A stretch of 64,000 nt of DNA from Sepioteuthis lessoniana (Eukaryota; Mollusca; Cephalopoda; Myopsida; Loliginidae), in assembly GCA_963585895.1 (NCBI GenBank), contig OY757934.1, positions 39,164,510-39,228,509 of the forward strand. The letters run 5' to 3'. Both the position numbers and the translations under genes were made by a program. Below, piece after piece: positions 20,527 through 30,057 of this stretch. Below the pieces are notes generated by a model. That model made no database searches, had not been told where the DNA came from, and worked only from the letters and a program-made list of their open reading frames with translations. The stretch's first letter is position 1. Every line of letters starts with the position of its first letter.

Positions 20527-20655
20527 TATATACAAGGTACCCTTAGAAATTTACTAAACTTAGCTTAGTTGTGGCTCAAGATTAGAAATATGAGGTACCT
20601 AATGAGAATCCATTAACCATTACACCATGAGAAGTGTCGATATATGACATCAGGC
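20527..20655 (-). repeat. H unit (tRNA-like) within the composite
   Basis: Reverse reading gives TCATGGTGTAATGGTTAATG, then ATTCTCATTAGGTACCTC, then ACTAAGCTAAGTTTAGTAAA, which is the H tail. The identical unit lies at 23335-23446. Confidence 0.75.
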
Positions 20656-20949
20656 AGGGATCGACCCTATTAAGTGAAGGAGCAGCCTCATCAAAAAGAG
20701 GTATTGTGGATATAAAACTAAACTGTATCTGATGATGAGGCTCCAGTTTTAGAGATCTGGAGAATGTGGCGTATCATTTCATTAAAATTACTCCCAGGTC
20801 CACTCAAACCGGAAATGGTAGTACCAGTTAGAATCCCATCTACGGGTCAAATGAATATTAGTGCTATGTGAAATGCAATCAGTCTCGTCCAGGATTTGAA
20901 CTCGTGTCGCCATGTCCATTTCCTATGACGATAACCATTACACCACGGG

Positions 20950-21172
20950 CACCTCTTCATTTCCATTACAGTCCACACTGATCCAGAGTGGCAGTACCTA
21001 TTAGGGTTCATGAGTCAAATAGATCTGTTTGAGATCATTACATGTTTACCAGTTTAAAATAATAGCGGAGATATATTTTTGTTCAATATATAATTGGAGA
21101 TTATAACTGTTAAACGCACTTTGGCATAAAAAAACAATAAGGGTTGATACACCATTAAACTGTCCAACTAGC
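20950..21172 (+). repeat. Repeat D, right part of the composite's target
   Basis: It continues from the left part with TCCACACTGATCCAGAGTGG, GGTTCATGAGTCAAATAG and a tail with GGGTTGATACACCATTAAAC. Confidence 0.85.
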
Positions 21173-21356
21173 TCTAACTTTCTATTCTTAAGTCTTCTCC
21201 ATTCTCGTCATGTTTTTTCTTTCTTTTCCAATTTCTTCGTTCTAAATTCTTTCTTTATTTTTCCTCAATTTCCTCTTTCTTCTTTTTTTCATTCTTTTTT
21301 TTCTTTCATTCTTCTTTCTTTCATTCTTTTTTTTTTTTTTTCTTCTCTTTACTAGG

Positions 21357-21457
21357 ATCAAAAGATGAGAACTCAGATGCATCAGTAAACTGAAATCAAA
21401 TTGAATAATTTGAAAGGATTTCAGTTTACTGATTCTTCTGAGTTCTCATCTTTTGAT
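21357..21457. repeat. Near-perfect hairpin, 41-bp stem
   Basis: Arms 21357-21397 and 21417-21457 are reverse complements except for one 3-nt internal mismatch (TGC against AGA). They enclose a 19-nt loop. The stem includes ATCAAAAGATGAGAACTCAG. Size and shape suit a microRNA precursor. They also suit a tiny palindromic MITE, or a recent inverted duplication. No second copy is seen in the window. Confidence 0.9.
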
Positions 21458-21737
21458 TCTAGATTATGTCACCATCTTGAAACCCATGGACAAACAGAAA
21501 TACTAATTCATGAATAAACAATCCAATCATTTATGACAGGAAATAAGATGAGAAAGAATAATTTACTTGAATTTTTACGAGAAGAAAAAAAAGAAAAATT
21601 CAAAGATCAGTGGTTTTTGAAAATAAAGAAATGGTTAGATTGTTAGGTCATTTCTTTAAGTCTGGTGAACTTTGCACAAGTGATTCAGTAATATTCTAAG
21701 AAAACTTTGGCATGAGAAACCACTTGTTTTCCTTCAG

Positions 21738-21786
21738 TTAATTTGATTGATTTATTTTAACAGCATATCAACACATCTAGGATTAT
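21738..21786 (-). repeat. D2 tail, left part of a copy split by an LTR
   Basis: TTGATTGATTTATTTTAACA, then GCATATCAACACATCTAGG, is the inverted D2 tail. It resumes after the solo LTR with TTATTTTATGCC. Confidence 0.8.
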
Positions 21787-22122
21787 TGTTGGGTATCACC
21801 CACTTTTTTCCACACAATGAACTAGTCTATCTACCATATATCAGAGCAGACTAGAAGGTGAAGAGCAGCTTCTTATAAGAATAGTATTAGAGCGTTGGAG
21901 ACTGGAGATCGCACTAGATTACCTTACTTGCTACCGTAATAATGGTAGCCAATACTATCATTGAACTATATCTTTATTCTGTATTCACTAATCCTACGTT
22001 CTTGTAAACTAACAGTCTCTCTATCGTATATACTTTTTCCTGAGAATATATCTCTATTTCCTCTCATATCATGGTTTGTCCTTTATTTAATATTACAAAC
22101 GTTCACTAATCAGAACGCAACA
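21787..22122. mobile_element. Solo LTR fossil, 336 bp
   Basis: The element starts TGTTGGGTATCACCC and ends AGAACGCAACA, the TG...CA ends typical of LTR retrotransposons. The 5-bp flanks ATTAT (21782-21786) and GTTAT (22123-22127) fit a target duplication with one later change. It interrupts a D2 tail. No internal region is present, so it is a solo LTR; the family (BEL/Pao or Gypsy type) is not settled. Confidence 0.7.
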
Positions 22123-22440
22123 GTTATTTTATGCCTTGATATCAAAGAATTGCATTCATTGTATATTCACATTTTTTGAGTAGTTAATTTTCAAGTTTTT
22201 GTACACATTTCTATCCAAAACAAATGATTTTTAAACAGATTTATTTGACCTCTAGATGAGACCTTAAAAGATACTACTTAACAGAGAGGAACTGGAAATA
22301 ATGGCAATGAAGGAGTACTCCACATTCCCCAGAGCTTCAGAACTGGAGCCTTACTATCAGGTGCAAATGCCCAGGATACTCCTTTTTGGGGTGTCTTACC
22401 TTGCTGCATAGGATAGAATCTGTATATTCAAAACCCACCA
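22123..22440 (-). repeat. Repeat D2, right part of the split copy
   Basis: It resumes with TTATTTTATGCCTTGATATC, then AACAAATGATTTTTAAACAG, GGAAATAATGGCAATGAAGG, CACATTCCCCAGAGCTTCAG and TGTCTTACCTTGCTGCATAG. Confidence 0.8.
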
Positions 22441-22955
22441 AAAGGACAAGTTAGTTTGATGACATCTTTTTTATTTTTTCTATTTTTTTAAAAATGTAGT
22501 TGGAATCAGAATTTCTTTTTCTCTATCCTATCTTTAAAAGTTAGCAATGAATATTATTTGTAACACACAAAATTCCTGAAATAATAACATTAAAATTTCT
22601 TTATAATCCACTCTCATTAAAACTTGTGCAAAAACTCTTTTCTACCGTCAAAAATCTGATAGATATATTTTTTTAAATATGAAAACTTAAACTACTGCAG
22701 TTACAACCATGGTTGACCTCAAAATCAGTAAATTATTACATACATTCAATTTTGTAAGTTGATATAAACATGGTGAGTTGACTTGAGTTATGTCTAATAT
22801 TTGATTTATACACAACAAAGACTGGGTTTGCTTGTCAGTTTAATTTTCCTCCCTTGTTCTGTAACCATAAGAACCTGTAGTTAACCTATATTTAACTGTA
22901 GTATAGCAAAGTATGGAATACATCTTTTCTGAAGAAGATATAAAATGCTAGATTG
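22441..22955. other. Unassigned AT-rich DNA in the inverted-repeat spacer
   Basis: No gene or shared family is visible. It lies between the inverted copies of the composite unit. Confidence 0.5.
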
Positions 22956-23334
22956 ATTGATTGATTAATTATAACGGCGTATCAACTCATCAAGGGTTAT
23001 TTTATGCCAAAAGACAACGGAACCGTGTTCATTACATGTTCATATTTACATTTTTGATCTAATTGGTTCACAAGGGGATTTTTGATTTGCTTTGTGCAAT
23101 TTAATTTTTAAAGAGATTCATTTGACCCGTAGATGGGATTCTAACTGGTACTACCATTTCCGGTTTGAGTGGACCTGGGAGTAATTTTAATGAAATGATA
23201 TGCCACATTCTCCAGATCTCTAAAACTGGAGCCTCATCATCAGATACAGTTTAGTTTTATATCCACAATACCTCTTTTTGATGAGGCTGCTCCTTCACTT
23301 AATAGGGTCGATCCCTGCCTGATGTCATATATCG
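22956..23334 (-). repeat. Repeat D2, full tail and body
   Basis: The inverted tail (ATTGATTGATTGATTAATTA, GCGTATCAACTCATCAAGGG, TTATTTTATGCC) is followed by GACCCGTAGATGGGATTC, CTACCATTTCCGGTTTGAG and CTCCAGATCTCTAAAACTGG. The part from 23116 is near-identical, inverted, to 20660-20853. Confidence 0.85.
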
Positions 23335-23446
23335 ACACTTCTCATGGTGTAATGGTTAATGGATTCTCATTAGGTACCTCATATTTCTAATCTTGAGCCA
23401 CAACTAAGCTAAGTTTAGTAAATTTCTAAGGGTACCTTGTATATAG
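23335..23446 (+). repeat. H unit (tRNA-like)
   Basis: CACTTCTCATGGTGTAATGG resembles a box A region, and GATTCTCATTAGGTACC sits where box B should be. The H tail AAGCTAAGTTTAGTAAATTT follows. It abuts the SINE-B start. Confidence 0.7.
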
Positions 23447-23737
23447 GAGGTGCCCGTGGTGTAGTCGTTATTGTCGTAGGAAATGGACACGGCGACACGA
23501 GTTCAAATCCTGGACAAGACTGATTGCATTTCACATAGCACTAATACCCTTGGGAAAGGTATGAATCCAATTATTCTCCCTCCAGCTATGGGTAAATAGT
23601 AGGACAGACTAGGTTTTTCAGCCTTGGTTAAGCAACTAGTCTAGGAGAAGGAAAACTCTGAATTCAAACCTGTTAAACTCCACTTAAAAACTGACCTTGT
23701 GTCATATCCTGCCCAAGTGGAGGGGTTGGTAAATAGT
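23447..23737 (+). repeat. SINE-B, full length
   Basis: Head GGAGGTGCCCGTGGTGTAGT, box B GAGTTCAAATCCTGG, core CCCTTGGGAAAGGTATGAAT and GCTATGGGTAAATAGTAGG, body GGAGAAGGAAAACTCTGAA, end GGAGGGGTTGGTAAATA. It is the sister of the copy at 20247-20526. Confidence 0.9.
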
Positions 23738-23764
23738 ACCTTGTGCAGTGTAACAATTAGTAAA

Positions 23765-23995
23765 TCAGATTGGAGAAGCAGAGATGAACTCATAAGAGAT
23801 GTACTCTTATGGATCCCCACACATGGCCGCGCAAAAGCAGGACGACCAGCTCGAACGTACATTCAGCAGCTATGTGAGGATACAGGTTGTTGTCCTGAAG
23901 ACCTACCTAGGGCGATGAACGATAGGGAGGAGTGGCGAGAGAGGGTCAGGGATATCCGTGCTGCCAGCACGATATGATGATGATGATCAAGCTTA
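23765..23995 (+). mobile_element. RTE-like LINE 3' end
   Basis: The frame reads RSRDELIRDVLLWIPTHGR, AKAGRPARTYIQQLCEDTG, then DLPRAMNDREEWRERVRDI. It ends in a (TGA)n tail typical of RTE-type LINEs. The end of ORF2 is open, but everything upstream is missing (5' truncation). An APE-type RTE is inferred from the tail and C-terminal signature; no RT core is present to prove it. Confidence 0.8.
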
Positions 23996-24107
23996 TAACA
24001 AGTGAATTTGATTTCTTACCAGGTGTCCCCTACTTCTGGTCTAATGTCACAACTTATCAAAGTTTAGCAGAATCACTAAAAAATGGTGTGGTCAAGATCT
24101 AACTCAG

Positions 24108-24337
24108 TTTTGGTTTGGTTCCTTCATTTAATGGCATATCAACCTTTGTGGTTTATTTTATATCAAAATTCTCCCTGTAGAAAAACAGTAGTGATACTAT
24201 TTAACCCATAGCTGAAGAAATAACTTTCCTAAAAGTATTTGTCCAAAATTGAATGCAGTAGCATGACTGGAGTTTGAACTTGTGTACTACAATGCTGTAG
24301 TTCAACACATTAGCCACTATGCCATGGAGACACCCTC
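24108..24337 (-). repeat. SINE-C
   Basis: In reverse: tail TTGGTTTGGTTCCTTCATTT, ATGGCATATCAACCTTTGTG, body TTTAACCCATAGCTGAAG, GACTGGAGTTTGAACTTG and head TAGCCACTATGCCATGGAG. Confidence 0.85.
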
Positions 24338-25085
24338 ACTTCTAGGAGTAGAAGTTGAGACTTTAAATTAATCCATTAAAATGAATAGATTTTTTCGTTT
24401 GAATTTTTCATTTCTTATGTAGATATTTTTCTTCACCACTTACTGCCAGGAGGGCTTCATTAAATATGCTACCTTTAACTCTTTTTCTAGGAAAATTAGT
24501 TAAAAACAAAACAAAAATGTAGAGAACCTAGTTTAAATATTCTTTTTAGACTCAGAGGAAAGGAAGTTTTAATTCATCTTGAATTCCTTCATGGAAAATT
24601 AAGCAGATTAAATGATGAAATATATTCTTTGTCTTAAAATCTGCCTTGTTTTTCTTATTTTGAAACAAATTCTGTTCTAAAGAGAGAATTACAGAGATTA
24701 TCTGTTTTGTATATTGGAACACAGTTAATTTCAACAACTTAGGAAGGAAAAAATATTTGCTCAAGATTTAAATAGTCACTCCTTGAATGGAAAATTAAAC
24801 CATAGACAGGCTGACAGACTAAATTATATGCATGAGATAATACAGATATATAAACAATTGTTATTTGATGTTGGCAATAATAAAATAAGACTATTTTCAA
24901 CCACACCTTATAAATATCAAGAGAAAAAAAGCAATATAACATTGAAGTTGAAAAATATGTTAAAAAATTTAGGACAGCTAAACAAACAAAAATTTTCAAA
25001 TTGAATATTAGATTTAACTTTATGATATAAAATAAAGACTTCACCAGTCATGGTACAGGAAAAGTAATGATTTTATGTCATGGTA
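24338..25085. other. Unassigned AT-rich DNA
   Basis: Overlapping frames on both strands at 24552-25044 are Lys/Asn/Phe/Leu-rich, with no recognisable domain. They are attributed to base composition. Confidence 0.5.
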
Positions 25086-25108
25086 CATTTATATATATAT
25101 ATATATAT

Positions 25109-25235
25109 ATTGTAGTGGGTCGGGTGTTGCCTCTAGGTTTTGTTCAACACCCGATAAAGCAGCAGTTATACGGCCACCTACCACCCATCACAAAAACTAT
25201 CCAAATTAGACAAGCCAGACATGCAAAATGAGATG
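25109..25235. mobile_element. RTE-like LINE fragment with a fold-back junction
   Basis: 25115-25140 carries the family segment on the minus strand (GGGTGTTGCCTCTAGGTTTT). From 25145 the same segment runs on the plus strand (GATAAAGCAGCAGTTATACG, then GCCACCTACCACCCATCAC, CAAGCCAGACATGC). A 5' inversion like this is a known by-product of twin priming in LINE insertion. It follows a (TA)n tract. Confidence 0.7.
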
Positions 25236-25606
25236 GCCTGTTTTTCTTATTCATGGGGCATATTACTGTATAGGTTTGTGACGGCAAATGTAACTATGTG
25301 TATGTTGAGCTCAATTTTTGTGGTACAAAGTTTGAAAAGTGGATGTCATCTCTGACGTAGCTTTTTATTTTATTTAGAAATGGTTGTTGTAAAATGTCTA
25401 TTTGTTTGCTGTGTCTGTTGGTTGGACACATGTAAAAAGAACCAAACTTCATGGACACACTCATAAACACAAACATTTTTCATTTTATCTTCTTTAGATC
25501 ACAATGAAATTCTCATTAGAATCCTTTTTCTTCTTTCTAAAATGAAACATCAATATCATTAGAAACTTTTGTTATAACAATGAATTTATATCTCTCTATC
25601 TAACTA
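25236..25606. other. Unassigned AT-rich DNA
   Basis: No shared repeat and no gene is seen. Confidence 0.45.
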
Positions 25607-25613
25607 TCTTTCT

Positions 25614-25620
25614 ATCAATA

Positions 25621-25702
<82 letters not shown>

Positions 25703-25703
25703 T
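25614..25703. repeat. (TC)n (TA)n (TAGA)n microsatellite
   Basis: Three simple repeats lie in succession, directly at the 3' end of an inverted SINE-A. Confidence 0.95.
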
Positions 25704-25706
25704 AAA

Positions 25707-25948
25707 GCAAATAAAGTTGGCAACCTTAGTTGAGGGTGACCTGAAGGCTCCCTTTTCAATAGCTACTACACTTAAGTGAAGGAGAGGGCACTACTCCATT
25801 CCCTGGATTGCTCCACTTTACTCTTGATCCATACCTTATAAGGCTGAGAGTTAAGCCAGGTGACATCAACTACCATTTTTTAGACTTTGGTATGAATCAA
25901 CCTGGTATTGAACCCTAGTCTCCCAGACCATTGATGAACACTCTATTC
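25707..25948 (-). repeat. SINE-A, head-truncated, with shared flank
   Basis: A reverse SINE-A, from AAATAAAGTTGGCAACC to GATGAACACTCTATTC. The tRNA head is lost and replaced by a flank (AAGAAGACTCTGAAATATC onward to about 26052). The same truncated SINE plus flank occurs at 44366-44706. Confidence 0.85.
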
Positions 25949-26052
25949 AAAAGAAGACTCTGAAATATCAGTCTGACATGTTTTGCAGTAGGAATAGTGC
26001 CATCAGAATTAATTCATTAATTCACAATAAAAAAAAAAAAATATCTTACTGT

Positions 26053-26175
26053 AACAAGGGAGAAAATTATATTTATTTTTTTTACTGTATCAATTAGATT
26101 TTATGATTATCTTTTTAAAAGGACATTCAGTTTAATGGTATATCAAACCTTGATGTTCATTTAATATCAACTCCT

Positions 26176-26232
<57 letters not shown>

Positions 26233-26235
26233 TTG
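26053..26235. repeat. D or C tail fragment and (AT)n tract
   Basis: TTTAATGGTATATCAAACC then TCATTTAATATCAACTCC is a degenerate inverted tail. A ~50-bp (TA)n tract follows. Confidence 0.7.
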
Positions 26236-26935
26236 TAAATGAATAGTTTGTAGGTAATATTATTTTTAAATGAGTCAGAGCTAATCTGTTTGCACATAGT
26301 TAAATGGTTTCAAGTATTGCAATCTAACATTAATAGTTCTATTTAACATAAATAATTTGTAAAATGGTTTCTTGTATTGTTAACACTAATAGTTTTACTT
26401 GCACACAGCTAAATGTGTTTTTGACAATTAAACTGAAATAGAACTGTTTATTTGCATAAAAATAACCTACAAAGTTTGATATGCCATAAAACCCAAACAA
26501 TATAACAAACCACAGTTAAATGGTTTCAAGTTTTGTTATTTGATACAAATAATTCTATTCAACACTATTTATTAATTTTCACAATTAAATGATTCCAAGT
26601 ATTGCTATTTTATACCAATTATTGAATTTAACATCTATGATTTGTTTCCACACAGTAAAACACTAGTCATTTGTTTGCACACAGTTAAATGGTGAAACAG
26701 TTCTATTTGACCCATAGTTGGGACCCTAACAGGTACTACCTCTCTGAGTCAGTGTGGAATGAAGAGTGATGGCAGTAAAAGGGGTACTTCACATTCCCAA
26801 GATTTCCAGAACTAGAGCTTCATCATTAGGTGGCTTAGTGTCATATCCAAGACACTTTTTTGTTTTAGGGTTAGGGTTACCCATAGAGATGCAATTGGCA
26901 TTTCTACTGCCCCAACAGACAAGGCTTTATCTTTT
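26236..26935 (-). repeat. Repeat D1, with nested plus-strand D1 tail
   Basis: The long reverse copy holds several ~60-65-bp internal units (GTTAAATGGTTTCAAGT core) and the body from TTCTATTTGACCCATAGTTG to the head region AGATGCAATTGGCATTTC. A plus-strand D1 tail (AAAATAACCTACAAAGTTTG, ATGCCATAAAACCCAAAC) is embedded at 26429-26511. The frame at 26766-27005 is a translation of the repeat. Confidence 0.75.
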
Positions 26936-27552
26936 TATATATATATATTTTTTGTCCCTGTCTATAATTTTAGTATGCCATATTCTTTGGGTACTGATTT
27001 GTTGAGGAAAGGGAGTATGTTGCAAAATCATCACTATAAATTGATGTTAGGGGATTTGTGGATTGCAGTACTCTCTATACAGCATCATCTTTATGTCATT
27101 TTTAACATATACATATCATATTTAATAGAATTAATTTTGAAACCTGTGCTAGTGTACTTAAATGTCTTTTGCTACTGACGCTATTTATAGAAACAACTTC
27201 AGAAAGTAAACGCTACACAATACAACAGTTCAAACGCTCTTCTTATAAAGTAGTAATGGACATACAAAAGTTACATCACTTTTGTAATAGATCCTTCCCT
27301 GATGATGGCTCAAAGTTGGGCAGAAAGTACTTGGGAAATAACTAATTATACAAGATTTATCAACCAATTCCTGCTGAATATCATAAGATCAATATGGCAA
27401 TTCAAAAGGATTAACAAAAAATACGTAGACAAAAAATGTCTATCATGTTCAATCAAATATATATTTATATCTATACATATTTCTGTATCTATAAAATCTA
27501 GCCAAAATAAATATCAGAATTATTTCTTTAAAACATGCTGGACTGTGACATC
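26936..27552. other. Unassigned AT-rich DNA
   Basis: The small frames here have no recognisable domain. No shared repeat is seen. Confidence 0.45.
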
Positions 27553-27765
27553 ATAGTAAGGAAATTCAAACTCCAGTAATGCTATTGTGTTCCCTTTCAG
27601 ATTAATACCCTTGAGAAAGGGATGAACCCTCTTATCCCCCCACCCCTAGCTTTGGTTTAAATAGTATCACTTCTGTCCTTTGACAAGGATGGCTTTGGCA
27701 TTAAATAATTTATGAAGGTTGATATGCCATTAAACAAAGAGACCAAACTATACCAAAACGTAAGC
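27553..27765 (+). repeat. SINE-C, head-truncated
   Basis: ACTCCAGTAATGCTATTGTG, ACCCTTGAGAAAGGGATGAA and TTTAAATAGTATCACTTC lead to the tail: TTTGGCATTAAATAATTTAT, GGTTGATATGCCATTAAAC and AAGAGACCAAACTA. Confidence 0.85.
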
Positions 27766-28163
27766 TTATATCATGTACAGCATCGTTGAAGTAATATGGA
27801 AGCCAATTATTTTAACGGGTACCTATTGATTTTTTCTTTAACACTTTGAAGCCTAGTGGCCACTATTTGTTCCACTGACTAAAATTACATTAATCTGAGA
27901 GGCCAAGAATTCACCACTCCTACATTGCTATTGATAATAAAATGTTCCAATTTTATATTTTAGATATAATTTTTATATATAATTTTATTGCTTTTTAATA
28001 TATTTTAAATTGTTTATAGAATATTATAACATGTAATTTAACAGTCTGTAAAATAATTATATGACAGATTACAACATTTTATATTTTCTAGCAATTTTTT
28101 AAGCCAGAAGCCTACTTAGAACATAAACAGTCATGGGTGGCTCAGAGTTCTAAGCTTTAATAT
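27766..28163. other. Unassigned AT-rich DNA
   Basis: Nothing recognised. The region around 27950-28060 is very AT-rich. Confidence 0.45.
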
Positions 28164-28432
28164 AAAGTAAAGTAAAGTTGGCAACCATAGTCGAGGGCGA
28201 CCAGAAGGCTGCCTTTTCAATAGCTACTACACCGAAGTATAGGGGAGGGCGCTACTCCTTTCCCTGGATTGCTCCACTTTACCCTTGATACGTACCTTAT
28301 ATTGCTGAGTGTTAAGCAAGTAGGTATCAAGTACCATTTTTAAAGTCTTTGGCATGACGCGACCTGGGATTGAACCCAGATCTCCCGGACCATTGGCAAA
28401 CACTCTACCGACTAGGCCAATGCTGCTCTACT
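28164..28432 (-). repeat. SINE-A, full length
   Basis: A reverse copy, from AAGTAAAGTAAAGTTGGCAA to the head CTACCGACTAGGCCAATG. Confidence 0.9.
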
Positions 28433-28477
28433 CTTCTTGTTATATACTTATCTTTACTTAATCTGGAACGCAGGCTT

Positions 28478-29025
28478 TAGTTTATTTAGTTAAATGGCAT
28501 ATCAATTTTATTGGGTTATTTAATGCTGAAATCAGTTTTTTATTTTTATTTTTTTGCAAACTGTTATCCAGTTTCAAGTAACTAATACTAACCATTTGTA
28601 AACAATTATAATTATTCTTTATGTTAATAATCTATACAAAGTTATAAGGTTTCAAGTAATTATTCCTTGTCAACAATATTCCCATTCAAAAAGTTCTAAG
28701 CCTCACACAGAAAGAAAGCCATCACTCAACATTCTTTTTGTATACAACACACAACATATTTCTTATAAAATTAGAAAACCTAATAAACATTACTGACTTA
28801 ATTTCTGTGATGGGAGGCCCATACAAATATGAGAAATGAACAACAAATCTAAAAACCTAAATAAGGCTTAAAACCTTTTGTATGACTCTAATATGGTTTC
28901 AAGTATGGTTCCAAGTATTTTTATCAAATACTAATAACTTTCAAACACTTCTATTAGACCAATAACTGGGACCCTAACAGGTACTATTATTCTGAATTAG
29001 AGTAGATCTGGGGACCTCATCACTC
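28478..29025 (-). repeat. Repeat D, left part of a nested host copy
   Basis: The inverted tail (AAATGGCATATCAATTTTAT, GGTTATTTAATGCTGAAATC) and internal units (TTTCAAGTAACTAATACTAA, TGGTTTCAAGTATGG) are interrupted by MITE G. The body reaches CCCTAACAGGTACTATTATT before a plus-strand D1 insertion. The rest of the copy is at 29578-29610 and 29899-30000. Confidence 0.8.
28679..28888. mobile_element. MITE G, second copy, inside repeat D
   Basis: It has inverted ends with CATTCAAAAAGTTCTAAGCC at the left and CTTAAAACCTTTTGTATGAC at the right, and TA on both sides (28677-28678 and 28889-28890). It is more diverged at its right end than the copy at 16156. Confidence 0.8.
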
Positions 29026-29577
29026 ACCAGAGCTTAGCCCAGTCGGCTTGGGTTGTAAAATACACTGACTGCATCTCTGCAGAGGGGTAAGACCCAACTA
29101 GCATCCTGGATATGACATTAAACAATCTGATGGTGATGCTTTGGTAGTACTGAAACTTTTGGAAATGTGGAGTACTCCTTCATTGCTATCGTTCTCAGGT
29201 TCATTCTGGCTCAGAGTGGTAGCACCCAATAGGTTCCTATCTATGGGTCAAATAGAACTATTTGACATTTAAACAGAGTGCAAGCAAATGACTTATGCTA
29301 AATTAAATTGTTAGAAGTGGAACTGTTTGATCATTTAACTGTGTGTAAACAAATGAATAATGTTTAATTGAATTGTTAGTGATACATATTGTATATAGCA
29401 ATACTTGGAACCATTTAACTGTGTGCAAAAGATTGATCTTATGCTTGTTTAAAAATTTTATTAACAAAATGTGTTTACAAATTATGTATATTTAATATAT
29501 ATGTATAAAGAGGATTTGGCATTAAATAACCTACAATGGTTGATATGCCAGAAAACCAAACCAAACCAAGCCAATTT
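29026..29577 (+). repeat. Repeat D1, full length
   Basis: Head CCCAGTCGGCTTGGGTTG, CACTGACTGCATCTCTGCAG, GGGTAAGACCCAACTAGC, body GTGGAGTACTCCTTCATTGC, CTATCTATGGGTCAAATAG, two or more TTTAACTGTGTG internal units, tail TTTGGCATTAAATAACCTAC, GGTTGATATGCC, ACCAAACCAAACC. It is a good reference copy and is inserted in an inverted D copy. Confidence 0.9.
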
Positions 29578-29610
29578 ACCAGTGCTCCAAAAGTGGATCA
29601 TTACCATTGG

Positions 29611-29898
29611 GGTGTCCTCGTGGTGTAATGGTTAAAGCGATGAACTGCGGAATCGTAGTACACGAGTTCGTACTCCAGTCGCGCTATTATGTTCACTTTC
29701 GGGCAAATACCCTTGGGAAAGGTATGAACCCCCTTATTCTCCCTCCAATTATGGGTAAATAGTAGGACGGACTAGGTTCTTCAGCCTTGTTGAGGCAACT
29801 AGTCTAAGAGAAGGAAAACTCTGAATTCAAACCTGTTAAACTCCGCTTAAAATTGACCTTGTGTCATATCCTGCCCGAGCGGAGGGGTTGGTAAATAG
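29611..29898 (+). repeat. Chimeric SINE: C head joined to B body, mobilised
   Basis: The first ~120 bp are SINE-C (GGTGTCCTCGTGGTGTAATG, TAAAGCGATGAACTGCGG, CGAGTTCGTACTCCAG, CACTTTCGGGCAAATACCC). After the shared CCCTTGGGAAAGGTATGAA core the element follows SINE-B to its end (GGAGAAGGAAAACTCTGAAT, TATCCTGCCCGAGCGGAGG). The 9-bp flanks TACCATTGG (29602-29610 and 29899-29907) restore the interrupted D copy, so the chimera inserted as one unit. It joins a C-type promoter to a B-type 3' end. Confidence 0.85.
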
Positions 29899-30000
29899 TA
29901 CCATTGGATGCAGTTTAGTGTCATTCCCAAGACACTCCTTTTTGTGGTGGGGAAACTCATAACCCATCTGCAGAAGATGCAGTTGGTGTATTCTAAGCCC
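29899..30000 (-). repeat. Repeat D, head part of the nested host copy
   Basis: GGATGCAGTTTAGTGTCATT, CCAAGACACTCCTTTTTGTG and TGCAGTTGGTGTATTC are the inverted D head. It is followed at 30001-30057 by a 5S-like H fragment (ACAGACTCATCACTTC, TTAACTTTAGTGATC). Confidence 0.8.
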
Positions 30001-30057
30001 CACTTAAATACTGAACAGACTCATCACTTCTTAACTTTAGTGATCTGGTTGGAAACA

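Larger units (their letters stand above)
20247..20949 (-). mobile_element. Composite retro-insertion: SINE-B head + D + H + full SINE-B
   Basis: Read on the minus strand: a ~95-bp SINE-B head (20949-20854), a D segment (20853-20660), an H tRNA-like unit (20655-20527) and a complete SINE-B (20526-20247). Perfect 20-bp copies of CACCTCTTCATTTCCATTAC sit at 20227-20246 and 20950-20969, so the whole 703-bp unit entered as one event. Its D-H-B part is near-identical, inverted, to 23116-23737. The likeliest origin is a read-through transcript ending in SINE-B, reverse-transcribed with a template switch to a second SINE-B RNA. A DNA-level rearrangement is less compatible with the duplication. Confidence 0.8.

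Noticed and set aside
26864-26882. Telomere-like TTAGGGTTAGGGTTA
   Set aside because: Only about two and a half units lie inside a D element head; this is chance or a local slip, not an interstitial telomere.
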